The notes beneath the pieces were generated by a model. It was not told the origin of the DNA. It saw nothing but the letters and a program-made list of their open reading frames with translations, and made no database searches. A program made the translations under genes and the position numbers. From positions 62,001 through 126,000 of the forward strand of contig CAKSIU010000001.1 of NCBI GenBank assembly GCA_934463265.1: DNA of 64,000 nt. Reading direction: 5' to 3'. This stretch comes from an uncultured Eubacteriales bacterium (lineage in GTDB: Bacteria > Bacillota > Clostridia > Oscillospirales > Acutalibacteraceae). This document shows, one piece after another, positions 1 to 7,795 of this stretch; positions within the stretch are counted from its first letter, which is position 1; every line of letters starts with the position of its first letter.

Positions 1-121
1 GCAGGCGATAGAACGATACGGCGCAGTAAAAGGACTTTTGCTTACGGGCTGCAGAATTTTAAGATGTAATCCTCTGTTTAAAGGCGGATATGACCCGGTT
101 CCTGAGCGAAAGGAAAAATAG
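1..121 (+). CDS. yidD: Membrane protein insertion efficiency factor YidD, C-terminal part
   Basis: The window opens inside a reading frame (first full codon at base 2) that gives the last 39 residues of YidD, ending in TAG at 119-121. The residues GCRILRCNPLF and GGYDPVP are the family's Cys-containing signature. YidD is a small membrane-associated protein thought to help YidC insert proteins into the inner membrane. Its usual neighbours are rpmH-rnpA upstream and yidC downstream, and yidC follows after 26 bases here. The N-terminal half lies outside the window. Confidence 0.9.
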   Translation, partial: QAIERYGAVKGLLLTGCRILRCNPLFKGGYDPVPERKEK

Positions 122-147
122 CAAAAACAAAGCGGAGGACAAAATTT

Positions 148-1083
148 ATGAATTTATTTAACACAATAGGCGACGCGCTAGGCACAGTTTTAGGTTTTAT
201 ACTATGGTTTTTCTTCGATTTGTTCGACAGCTTTGTTCCGGCGGTATTCATCTTTGTCGTGATAATCAAAGCGATATCGTTTCCGTTTGAGCTGAAAACA
301 AGAAAAGCAATGTTAAAGAACGCGAAAATCAGTGCAAAAACGCAGGAAATACAAAAAAAGTATGCGAATAACAGACAGAAATTAAATGAAGAACTCGCGA
401 AGCTTTATGAACGCGAAGGGTTTAACCCGATGGGAGGCTGTCTGCCGCAGCTTTTGCCAATGCTAGTCTTCACGGGCGTTTATGGAGCAGTCTTCCGACC
501 GTTAACGAATTTGTTTCATGTTTCGGCAGAAGCTCTGAGTTCCGCAATAGAAGCTTTAAAAGGGTTACCGGGACTTTCGGGCGATTTCACTTCGGTGTAT
601 TCGCAACTTGAAATAATCAAAATCTTTCCTCAAGTGAGCGACAAATTAACGATGTTTACGCCTGAGCAAATAAGTGATATATTAGATTTTAATCGAGGTT
701 TCAACTTTTTCGGATTAGATTTATTTGCGGTTCCGATGTCGAGTTCGTTTTCTACTTTTGCATGGATTTGGCCGGTTTTGTCGGCGGCAACAATGTTTGC
801 GTCGATGATAATTTCACAAAAAATGAGCGGAACTACTCAACAAGGGCCGGGCTGCGCAAAATTTATTCCATTTATGATACCTTTACTTTTCGTTTCGATA
901 ACATTATACGCGCCGGCCGCTTTGGGAGTTTATTACACCGTGTTTAATTTGGTTTCGTTAATACAATCGGTACTTATGGCGAAATTCTTTGGAAAAAAAG
1001 CGCTTGAGGCAAAAGAAGAGGCAGCAAGAATTGCGCGGTTAGAGTTGATGGAAGCGAATGAGCAGCATATCGGAGAAAAATAA
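148..1083 (+). CDS. yidC: Membrane protein insertase YidC/SpoIIIJ family
   Basis: This 311-residue protein is the short Gram-positive type of YidC (Oxa1 family), which inserts and folds membrane proteins alone or with SecYEG. Hydrophobic segments lie near residues 10-40, 100-120, 195-225 and 245-275. The conserved Arg that faces the membrane groove is probably in ELKTRKAML, followed by a charged cytoplasmic hairpin and NPMGGCLPQLLPM. No clear N-terminal lipobox is visible, although many SpoIIIJ homologues are lipoproteins. The ATG is preceded by GCGGAGG. It sits between yidD and jag in the standard origin-proximal order. Confidence 0.96.
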   Translation: MNLFNTIGDALGTVLGFILWFFFDLFDSFVPAVFIFVVIIKAISFPFELKTRKAMLKNAKISAKTQEIQKKYANNRQKLNEELAKLYEREGFNPMGGCLPQLLPMLVFTGVYGAVFRPLTNLFHVSAEALSSAIEALKGLPGLSGDFTSVYSQLEIIKIFPQVSDKLTMFTPEQISDILDFNRGFNFFGLDLFAVPMSSSFSTFAWIWPVLSAATMFASMIISQKMSGTTQQGPGCAKFIPFMIPLLFVSITLYAPAALGVYYTVFNLVSLIQSVLMAKFFGKKALEAKEEAARIARLELMEANEQHIGEK

Positions 1084-1146
1084 AAATCAAAGAATAGTAA
1101 AATAAAATTCAGAATTTTTTTGTCTAAATTACGGAGGTGCACAATT

Positions 1147-1779
1147 TTGGTAAAGGAAGCAATAGGAATAGGCGAAACACTTGTTTTGGCGCAACAAAAG
1201 GCTTGCGAAGAGCTGGGAGTAAAAGAACAGCAGGTTTCTTTTGAGGTCATTCAGATGCCGGTAAAGAAAACATTCGGGCTTTTTGGAGGAAAATTAGCGA
1301 AAGTTAAAGCAATTTTTGAATTTTCACCGGCGAAAATTGCAGCAGACTATTTGCAGGACGTTTTGAGAGCTTATGGCTTAAAAAATTTCAGTATAGATTA
1401 TGAAGAATCCTTGGATGGAGTGGCTTTGCACGTTATTGGCGGAAATGCGAAAATTGCAATAGGTTATCGCGGCGATACTCTTGATGCTATTCAATATTTG
1501 GTAGGATTGGTCGCAAATGCTGTTTGTGATTCGTATTACAGGGTTACGGTTAATATCAGCGATTATCGCGAAAGACGAGAGAAAGTTTTAATAAAATTAG
1601 CAGAAAATCTCGCATCAAAAGTTCTCCGAACAAGAAAGTCTATAGAACTTGAACCCATGACGCCATATGAACGCAAGGTTATACATACGACAATAGAGAA
1701 TATTAGCGGCGTAAAATCTTGGTCTGAGGGCGAAGATTTGCGAAGACATCTTATTGTAGCTCTTGATGAATCGGTTTGA
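1147..1779 (+). CDS. jag: RNA-binding protein Jag/KhpB (Jag-N, KH and R3H domains)
   Basis: The protein has a Jag N-terminal domain (about residues 1-50, with KKTFGLFGGK), a KH domain in the middle (IGYRGDTLDAIQYL, about 105-120) and an R3H domain at the C-terminus (about 145-205, with MTPYERKVIHT). KhpB binds RNA with KhpA and affects cell division and envelope genes in Firmicutes. The start is taken as TTG at 1147, which has ACGGAGGTG at a good distance. An upstream in-frame TTG at 1120 would place this ribosome binding site inside the coding region. It follows yidC, as is usual. Confidence 0.93.
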   Translation: MVKEAIGIGETLVLAQQKACEELGVKEQQVSFEVIQMPVKKTFGLFGGKLAKVKAIFEFSPAKIAADYLQDVLRAYGLKNFSIDYEESLDGVALHVIGGNAKIAIGYRGDTLDAIQYLVGLVANAVCDSYYRVTVNISDYRERREKVLIKLAENLASKVLRTRKSIELEPMTPYERKVIHTTIENISGVKSWSEGEDLRRHLIVALDESV

Positions 1780-1804
1780 TTTATTTTCAGTTTCGGCATT
1801 TTTC

Positions 1805-1834
1805 AAAAGGTGATTCATTTTTGAATCGCCTTTT
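1805..1834. terminator. Bidirectional hairpin terminator after jag
   Basis: A 13-bp stem (AAAAGGTGATTCA, one G-T pair) with a TTTT loop is flanked by A and T runs. It lies 25 bases after the jag stop and probably ends the yidD-yidC-jag transcript. Confidence 0.75.
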
Positions 1835-1850
1835 TGATTTGCAGTAAGCC

Positions 1851-1940
1851 CCCCGGAGGCGGCTGTGGCGACTCCGGGGATATATCAGAAAAGGCACGGC
1901 GCCAGCTCCGACACAAATTGCAGTCTGCGCAGCGCCGTGC
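1851..1940 (+). repeat. Pair of GC-rich hairpins upstream of mnmE
   Basis: Two perfect inverted repeats stand in tandem between the jag terminator and mnmE. CCCCGGAG (1851-1858) pairs with 1872-1879, and GCACGGCGC (1894-1902) pairs with 1932-1940 across a 29-base interior. There is no T-tract, and the mnmE ribosome binding site (GAAAGGAG) follows 19 bases later. They could be structured 5' leader RNA or a degenerate intergenic repeat. No known riboswitch was recognised. Confidence 0.55.
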
Positions 1941-1970
1941 ATAACCGAATAAAAGAGAAAGGAGAAGAAA

Positions 1971-3338
1971 ATGAGTACAGAAACGATAGCAGCAATCGCG
2001 ACGGCACAAGGGCAAGGAGGAATAGGTGTTATCAGGGTGTCGGGAGAAGAAGCGATTGATATTGCAGATAAAGTTTTTAAGTCGGTATCTGGGAAAAAGT
2101 TAAAAGAAATTCTTGGATATAGTGCGAAGTTTGGGAAAGTTTACGACGTGGATGAGGAAGTTGACGAAGCAGTAGCACTGGTTTTTAAAGCGCCGCACAG
2201 TTACACCGGAGAAAACGTGGTAGAAATTTCGTGTCATGGAGGCTTGTACATAACAAAAAGGGTCTTGCGACTAATTTTTGAGGCAGGTGCACGTCCAGCA
2301 GAGCCAGGAGAATTCACAAAAAGGGCTTTTTTGAACGGAAAAATAGATTTAATCAAAGCGGAATCGGTAATGAAAATCATCGAAGCTACCGGAAAGAATG
2401 CGGCGAGAGCGGCTGTCACAGTTAATGAAGGTGCGGTTAGTAAGCGCGTTGAAATTATAAAAAATGAACTTTTGAATTTATCTGCAAGATTGTCGGTTTG
2501 GGCAGATTATCCGGATGATGACACGATTGATGTGAATTTTGATTCTGTAAAAGAAATATTATTTGGTGTGAAAGAAAAATTAGAAATTTTAAAAAAGAAT
2601 TACGACGCAGGAAAAATCTTGATAAATGGCGTAAAAACGGCAATTATAGGAGCTCCGAATGTAGGGAAATCGACGTTGATGAATATGTTTTCTGGAACGG
2701 AAAAGAGTATTGTGACGGATATTCCCGGAACAACGCGGGATATTGTGGAAGAAACGGTAATTTTGGGCGACGTAACGCTTCATATTTCTGACACGGCTGG
2801 GATTAGAAAAACCTCTGATGTAGTAGAATCCATAGGCGTAACTCGTGCGAAGGCTTGTGCGGAATCAGCAGAGTTAGTGCTTTTTGTAATTGATAGTTCA
2901 AGGGGTTTATTTGACGAGGAAATAGATTTGCTTAATTCTTTAAAAGAAAATAGAGTAATTGCAATTTTAAATAAATGCGATTTAGTTTCACAAATAGACC
3001 GTAATTTTTTGAAAAAATTTGTAAAAGAAGTCGTGGAAATATCGGCAAAAAATGGTGTAGGAATGGAGCTTTTAGAAAAAAATATTCTGAAAGTTGTGGG
3101 AACAGAAAATATAGAGCCATCCGAGGGAATTTTGGTGTCAGAACGGCAGTATATCTCAATAAAAAATGCCTTAAAAAATGTAGAAGAAGCGTTGGAGGCC
3201 TTAACTTTTGGACTAACTCTAGATGCAGTGACGGTTTCGATAAACGGAGCTCTGGATGAACTTTTTGAGTTGACGGGAGAAAAAGCGTCTCAAGCCGTGG
3301 TGGATAAAATTTTTTCTGATTTTTGTGTAGGAAAATAA
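1971..3338 (+). CDS. mnmE: tRNA uridine-5-carboxymethylaminomethyl(34) GTPase MnmE
   Basis: The protein has 455 residues, typical for MnmE. The N-terminal folate-binding domain (1-120) starts with ETIAAIATAQGQGGIGVIR. The G domain has a P-loop GAPNVGKST near residue 226, GTTRDI and DTAGIR near 250-275, and NKCD near 332. The C-terminus ends FCVGK with the conserved cysteine. With MnmG it modifies U34 of several tRNAs. The ATG follows GAAAGGAGAAGAAA. mnmG follows after about 80 bases that contain only a weak imperfect hairpin. Confidence 0.97.
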   Translation: MSTETIAAIATAQGQGGIGVIRVSGEEAIDIADKVFKSVSGKKLKEILGYSAKFGKVYDVDEEVDEAVALVFKAPHSYTGENVVEISCHGGLYITKRVLRLIFEAGARPAEPGEFTKRAFLNGKIDLIKAESVMKIIEATGKNAARAAVTVNEGAVSKRVEIIKNELLNLSARLSVWADYPDDDTIDVNFDSVKEILFGVKEKLEILKKNYDAGKILINGVKTAIIGAPNVGKSTLMNMFSGTEKSIVTDIPGTTRDIVEETVILGDVTLHISDTAGIRKTSDVVESIGVTRAKACAESAELVLFVIDSSRGLFDEEIDLLNSLKENRVIAILNKCDLVSQIDRNFLKKFVKEVVEISAKNGVGMELLEKNILKVVGTENIEPSEGILVSERQYISIKNALKNVEEALEALTFGLTLDAVTVSINGALDELFELTGEKASQAVVDKIFSDFCVGK

Positions 3339-3421
3339 TCTAGAAAAGCAATATAAAGCGCCGACCAGCGCAGAATTACAACCTGCTTGTGACCGGCGTA
3401 TTAATTTATAAAAAAGAAGTG

Positions 3422-5317
3422 ATGTTTTTGAAATATTTTGCGGGAGAATACGATGTTACGGTGATAGGTGCAGGTCATGCGGGAATAGAAGCAGCTTTAG
3501 CGGCGGCCAGATTGGGCTGTAAGACTGCAATTTTCACAATAAATATGGATGCGGTTGGAAATTGTCCGTGCAATCCGTCTATTGGAGGTACAGCAAAAGG
3601 TCATCTAGTACGGGAAATAGATGCTTTGGGCGGAGAAATGGGAAAAACTGCAGATGAGTGTTTTTTGCAAAGCAGAATGTTAAATCGAGGAAAAGGTCCA
3701 GCGGTACATTCGTTGAGAGTTCAGATTGATAGAGAAAAATATAAAAGTACGATGAAATATAAGCTCGAAAAGCAAGAAAATTTACATCTTAGACAAGCTG
3801 AAATTGTGGAAATAGCACAAACTGAAGGTGGATTTTGGAATTTATTTACGCGAATGAATGCAGTTTATCGCTCGAAAACAATTGTAATTGCAACAGGAAC
3901 ATATTTAAACAGCAAAATTTTTGTTGGAGAGGTTTCTTTTGAGAGTGGTCCAGATGGAATATTTCCGTCAAGTTTTTTAGGTGAGTCTCTCAGAAAGTTA
4001 GGTTTGAGTTTGCGTCGATTTAAAACGGGTACTCCAGCTAGAGTTTTAAAGTCCAGTATAGATTTTTCTAAGTTAGAAATTCAAAAAGGCGACGAAAAAA
4101 TAGTTCCTTTTTCGTACGAAACTAAAAATATAGGCGAAAATCAGGTAGTTTGCCATATTGGTTATACTAACGAAAAAACAAAAGATATAATTTTAAAAAA
4201 TATACATCGTTCACCACTCTATTCTGGTAAAATTGAGGGAAAAGGTCCACGATATTGTCCAAGTATAGAAGATAAGATAGTTCGATTTGCGGATAAAGAA
4301 AGGCATCAGTTTTTTGTAGAGCTTTGTGGTTTGAATACCGACGAGATGTATATTCAAGGAATGTCATCTTCTTTGCCGGAGGAGGTTCAGCAACAATTTT
4401 ATCATACTCTTCCTGGCTTTGAAAAAGCTTTGATAATGAGACCAGCTTATGCAATAGAGTATGATTGTGTTGACCCTATTCAGATGTGCGCTACATTAGA
4501 ATTTAAAAATTTCCCAGGCTTGTTTGGTGCAGGACAATTTAATGGCAGTTCAGGTTATGAGGAAGCAGCTGCTCAAGGTTTGGTTGCAGGTATAAATGCA
4601 GCGTTGAAAGTTTTGAAAAGGCCTAAGTTAGAATTAAGCCGGGCAACTTCGTACATAGGAACACTTATTGATGATTTAGTCACAAAAGGCGTAAGTGACC
4701 CTTATAGAATGATGACATCTCGTTCTGAGTATAGATTGGTTTTGCGTCAAGATAATGCAGATGAAAGATTAACTCCAATTGGAAAAAGTATAGGTTTAGT
4801 TTCAGATTGCAGGTGGAAAGAGTTCCAAAATAAACAATTTTTAAAAAATCAAGAAATAAAAAGAATAAAAAATCTAGTAATACCGCCATCTGAAAAGGTT
4901 AATAATATAATTGTTTCACGTGAAACATCTAAGATTTATTCTGGAATTCGTATGATTGATTTGTTGAAAAGACCACAACTTACATATGAAAATTTATTAG
5001 AAATTGATGTAAATAGACCAGATTTAGATTTATTAATTTTTGAACAAATAGAAGTAGAGGTAAAGTATGAGGGGTATATAAGAAAACAATTAGCTCAAAT
5101 TGAAAAAATGAGAAAATTAGAAGATAAAAAATTGCCTAAAAATATTGAGTATTCACAAATATTAGGATTAAGATTAGAATCTATAGAAAAATTAAATAAG
5201 GTTAAACCAGAAAATTTAGGTCAAGCATCGAGAATTTCTGGGGTAAGTCCAGCAGATATATCTGTTTTGTTAATATGGTTGTCAAAAAATGAAAGGAAAA
5301 TATGCGAAAATGGATAG
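3422..5317 (+). CDS. mnmG: tRNA uridine-5-carboxymethylaminomethyl synthesis enzyme MnmG
   Basis: This FAD-dependent partner of MnmE is about 630 residues long. The dinucleotide-binding motif GAGHAGIEAALAAARLG is at the N-terminus, and the family signatures CNPSIGGTAKGHLVREIDALGG and GLFGAGQFNGSSGYEEAAAQG are visible. The start is uncertain. ATG 3422 is listed, but AAGAAGTGA suits TTG 3428 better, and an upstream extension to 3389 has no ribosome binding site. The coding sequence contains a perfect parS site at 4912-4927, read as IVSRETS. The end overlaps rsmG. Confidence 0.96.
   Translation: MFLKYFAGEYDVTVIGAGHAGIEAALAAARLGCKTAIFTINMDAVGNCPCNPSIGGTAKGHLVREIDALGGEMGKTADECFLQSRMLNRGKGPAVHSLRVQIDREKYKSTMKYKLEKQENLHLRQAEIVEIAQTEGGFWNLFTRMNAVYRSKTIVIATGTYLNSKIFVGEVSFESGPDGIFPSSFLGESLRKLGLSLRRFKTGTPARVLKSSIDFSKLEIQKGDEKIVPFSYETKNIGENQVVCHIGYTNEKTKDIILKNIHRSPLYSGKIEGKGPRYCPSIEDKIVRFADKERHQFFVELCGLNTDEMYIQGMSSSLPEEVQQQFYHTLPGFEKALIMRPAYAIEYDCVDPIQMCATLEFKNFPGLFGAGQFNGSSGYEEAAAQGLVAGINAALKVLKRPKLELSRATSYIGTLIDDLVTKGVSDPYRMMTSRSEYRLVLRQDNADERLTPIGKSIGLVSDCRWKEFQNKQFLKNQEIKRIKNLVIPPSEKVNNIIVSRETSKIYSGIRMIDLLKRPQLTYENLLEIDVNRPDLDLLIFEQIEVEVKYEGYIRKQLAQIEKMRKLEDKKLPKNIEYSQILGLRLESIEKLNKVKPENLGQASRISGVSPADISVLLIWLSKNERKICENG
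4912..4927. promoter_or_regulatory. parS centromere site inside mnmG
   Basis: The 16-bp palindrome TGTTTCACGTGAAACA is identical to the Bacillus subtilis parS consensus bound by ParB/Spo0J. It lies in the mnmG coding region, about 1.2 kb from parA. An identical copy is at 6041. Confidence 0.95.
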
Positions 5318-6023
5318 CTTTTATGATGATATATCACCAATTTTAAGAAAAAGTCAGTTCAATTTAACAGAAAAAATGATAAAACAGTTTGAACTTTACG
5401 TAAAGTTATTGATAGAATGGAATAAAAAAATAAATTTAACGGCAATTTTAAATCCAAAAGATATTGCAATTAAACATTTTTTGGATAGTTTATTGGTTTT
5501 AGATGCATATGATTTGCCTGAAAATGCGAATGTTATAGATGTTGGCACGGGTGCAGGTTTTCCAGGAATTCCTTTAAAAATAGTTCGTCCGGATATAAAA
5601 TTAACCTTGTTGGATAGTCTTAATAAACGTCTAACATTTTTAAAATCGCTGATTTCTTGTTTAGATATTGATGCAGATTTAGTTCTTTCAAGAGCGGAAG
5701 ATGCAGGTAAAAAAGCAGAATATCGAGAAAAATTTGATGTTGTTGTATCTAGAGCAGTCGCTCCTTTGAATATTTTGTTGGAATATTGTGCACCTTTCAT
5801 AAAAATAAATGGAGTTTTTTTAGCTTTGAAAGGTAGTAATGCTCCTTTAGAGTTAAGTAATTCCAAAAATGCACAAAAATCTCTAAATTTAACACTTGAG
5901 GAAAATAAAAAAATTAGTTTAATTAGTGAAAATGATAGAAATATTATAATTTTTAAGAAATTTTCAGAAGTATCTAGTATATATCCGAGAAATAGTTCAA
6001 AAATTTCAAAAAGTCCATTATAA
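5310..6023 (+). CDS. rsmG: 16S rRNA (guanine527-N7)-methyltransferase RsmG
   Basis: The class I SAM-dependent fold is shown by NVIDVGTGAGFPGIPLKI (motif I) and LTLLDSLNKRLTFL. WNKKINLTAI, near the N-terminus, is the other family signature. RsmG methylates G527 of 16S rRNA, and its loss gives low-level streptomycin resistance. ATG 5310 was chosen because AAAGGA lies about 12 bases upstream. An in-frame ATG at 5289 has no visible ribosome binding site. The gene overlaps the mnmG stop and ends at a terminator that contains parS. Confidence 0.95.
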   Translation: MDSFYDDISPILRKSQFNLTEKMIKQFELYVKLLIEWNKKINLTAILNPKDIAIKHFLDSLLVLDAYDLPENANVIDVGTGAGFPGIPLKIVRPDIKLTLLDSLNKRLTFLKSLISCLDIDADLVLSRAEDAGKKAEYREKFDVVVSRAVAPLNILLEYCAPFIKINGVFLALKGSNAPLELSNSKNAQKSLNLTLEENKKISLISENDRNIIIFKKFSEVSSIYPRNSSKISKSPL

Positions 6024-6030
6024 TTTCAAG

Positions 6031-6070
6031 AAAGCTGAGATGTTTCACGTGAAACATTTTAGCTTTTTTC
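6031..6070 (+). terminator. rsmG terminator whose stem is built around parS
   Basis: A 16-bp stem (6031-6046 with 6051-6066, two G-U pairs) has an ACGT loop and a T run. The upper half of the stem is the parS palindrome at 6041-6056, so one DNA segment serves as terminator and centromere site. Confidence 0.8.
6041..6056. promoter_or_regulatory. parS centromere site upstream of parA
   Basis: A perfect TGTTTCACGTGAAACA lies 73 bases upstream of the parA start and 18 bases after the rsmG stop. It is the second exact copy of the Firmicutes parS consensus in this window and should nucleate ParB loading near the origin. Confidence 0.95.
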
Positions 6071-6098
6071 TTGATTTTTTCTACTGATATGGTATACT
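6071..6098 (+). promoter_or_regulatory. Candidate sigma-A promoter of parAB
   Basis: TTGATT (6071-6076), a 16-base spacer and TATACT (6093-6098) lie directly after the rsmG terminator and about 30 bases before the parA start. Confidence 0.55.
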
Positions 6099-6128
6099 TT
6101 TATTATAAATTTTGAAAGGAGGAATATT

Positions 6129-6911
6129 TTGAAAAAGATAATTGCAGTGACGAACCAAAAAGGTGGAGTTGGAAAGACGACCACAGCGGTAAATTTAGCA
6201 GCGGCTTTAGGCAAAGCAAAAGAAAAAGTTTTGTTAATAGATATGGACCCTCAAGGAAATACCACAAGTGGAGTTGGTTTAGACAAAAGAAAATTAACGT
6301 ACTCGGTGTATAATGTTTTGCTTGATGTCGATAGAGTTAATGATGCCATTTTAAAGACTGATTTCAATAATTTAGATATTTTGCCATCAAATATGGAGTT
6401 GGCTGGTGCAGAAATAGAATTAGCTGGCATGGAAAATAGAGAGGCAAAGTTAAGTCAAGCGCTTGCATCAGTTCAGCATAAATATGATTACATAATCGTA
6501 GATTGTCCGCCGTCTTTAGGTTTGATTACGACAAATGCGTTATGTTTGTGTACCTCTGTTATAGTTCCGATTCAATGTGAGTTTTATGCGTTAGAAGGGC
6601 TTTCTCAGTTGATGAACACGGTTAGAAGAATAAAAAGGACATATAATCCGGATTTAGAGATAGAGGGCGTACTTTTAACAATGTTTGATACCAGATTAAA
6701 GTTGAATCAGCAAGTTGCGGATGAAGTCCAAAATTACTTTGATAAAAAGGTTTTTGATACATTTATTCCAAAAACGGTAAAGCTTTCGGAAGCGCCTAGT
6801 TTCGGAATGCCGGTGGTTTATTATGACAGATATGGTAAGGGTTCTAGGGCATATATGAAATTAGCAAAAGAAATTTTAAAAAAAGATAAAGAAAGAGGTG
6901 AGATTAAATAA
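6129..6911 (+). CDS. parA: Chromosome partitioning ATPase ParA (Soj)
   Basis: A 260-residue Walker-type ParA ATPase with the deviant Walker A motif KGGVGKTT at residues 11-18, DMDPQGNTTSGVG near 38, and VDCPPSLG near 123. It works with ParB in origin segregation and, in sporulating Firmicutes, in DnaA control. The start is TTG at 6129 after AAAGGAGGAA. Its TAA stop overlaps the parB ATG by one base (TAATG), which points to translational coupling. Confidence 0.97.
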   Translation: MKKIIAVTNQKGGVGKTTTAVNLAAALGKAKEKVLLIDMDPQGNTTSGVGLDKRKLTYSVYNVLLDVDRVNDAILKTDFNNLDILPSNMELAGAEIELAGMENREAKLSQALASVQHKYDYIIVDCPPSLGLITTNALCLCTSVIVPIQCEFYALEGLSQLMNTVRRIKRTYNPDLEIEGVLLTMFDTRLKLNQQVADEVQNYFDKKVFDTFIPKTVKLSEAPSFGMPVVYYDRYGKGSRAYMKLAKEILKKDKERGEIK

Positions 6912-7783
6912 TGTCTGCAAAAAAAAGTGGTTTGGGCAAAGGTTTAGATGCAATTTTTATAGAGAATGATACCGAAAATAAAGCGTCAGTTATGTTGAAA
7001 ATTTCGGAGATTGAACCGAATAGAGCTCAACCGAGAACTGATTTTGATGAAAAAGCATTAGCAGAATTAGCAGATTCTATATCGCAACATGGAGTTTTGC
7101 AGCCTCTTTTAGTGCGACCGGTTTCAGCAGATTGCTATCAGATTGTTGCGGGAGAAAGACGTTGGAGAGCTTCAAGAATGGCGGGACTATCAGAAATTCC
7201 GGCTATAGTCAGAGAGTTGTCTGATAGCGAAGTTATGGAAATTGCGCTGATAGAAAATTTACAACGCGAAAATTTATCTCCTATAGAGGAAGCTTTGGGA
7301 TATAAATCTTTAATCGAAACTTACAAATTGACACAAGATGAAGTAGCTAAAACTGTTGGAAAATCACGGTCGGCAGTCACAAATGCACTTCGACTTTTGA
7401 GTTTGCCACAGTCCGTAATAGATTTAATTTCAGAAGGAACTTTGACGGCCGGTCACGCGAGAGCTTTACTCACTTTGAAGAGTTGCGAAGATATAGAAAA
7501 AATTGCAAATAAAGTCGTAGAAAACTTTCTTTCGGTTAGAGAAGTTGAGAAATTATGCAAGGATATTTTAGAAAATGGCGATTCAGAAAAGAAAGAAGTA
7601 AAGGCTGTTAGAAAGCGAAATCCGTTTTTTGATGAAGTTGAAATTTCTTTAAAAGAAATTTTGGGCAGACGCGTTAAAGTGAGAGATACGCCGAGAAAAA
7701 ATAAAGGTGTTCTGGAAATCGAGTTTTATGACAGCGATGATTTAGCGAATATTGCAAAATGTCTTGGAGAAAGTAATTTTTAA
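6911..7783 (+). CDS. parB: Chromosome partitioning protein ParB (Spo0J)
   Basis: 290 residues. An N-terminal tail (SGLGKGLDAIF) leads into the ParB/sulfiredoxin-like CTPase domain with GERRWRA, then ENLQRENLSPIEEA, a helix-turn-helix (TQDEVAKTVGKSRSAVTNALRLL, in the middle of the protein) and a basic C-terminal dimer domain. It binds the two parS sites at 4912 and 6041 and spreads from them. It is translated from an ATG that overlaps the parA stop. Confidence 0.97.
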   Translation: MSAKKSGLGKGLDAIFIENDTENKASVMLKISEIEPNRAQPRTDFDEKALAELADSISQHGVLQPLLVRPVSADCYQIVAGERRWRASRMAGLSEIPAIVRELSDSEVMEIALIENLQRENLSPIEEALGYKSLIETYKLTQDEVAKTVGKSRSAVTNALRLLSLPQSVIDLISEGTLTAGHARALLTLKSCEDIEKIANKVVENFLSVREVEKLCKDILENGDSEKKEVKAVRKRNPFFDEVEISLKEILGRRVKVRDTPRKNKGVLEIEFYDSDDLANIAKCLGESNF

Positions 7784-7795
7784 AGGAGTTTTTTT

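Noticed and set aside
3358..3399. Hairpin between mnmE and mnmG as a relative of the mnmE leader hairpins
   Set aside because: Only 5-6 outer pairs form, and the likeness to 1894-1940 is a handful of shared words with gaps; not enough to call a family.
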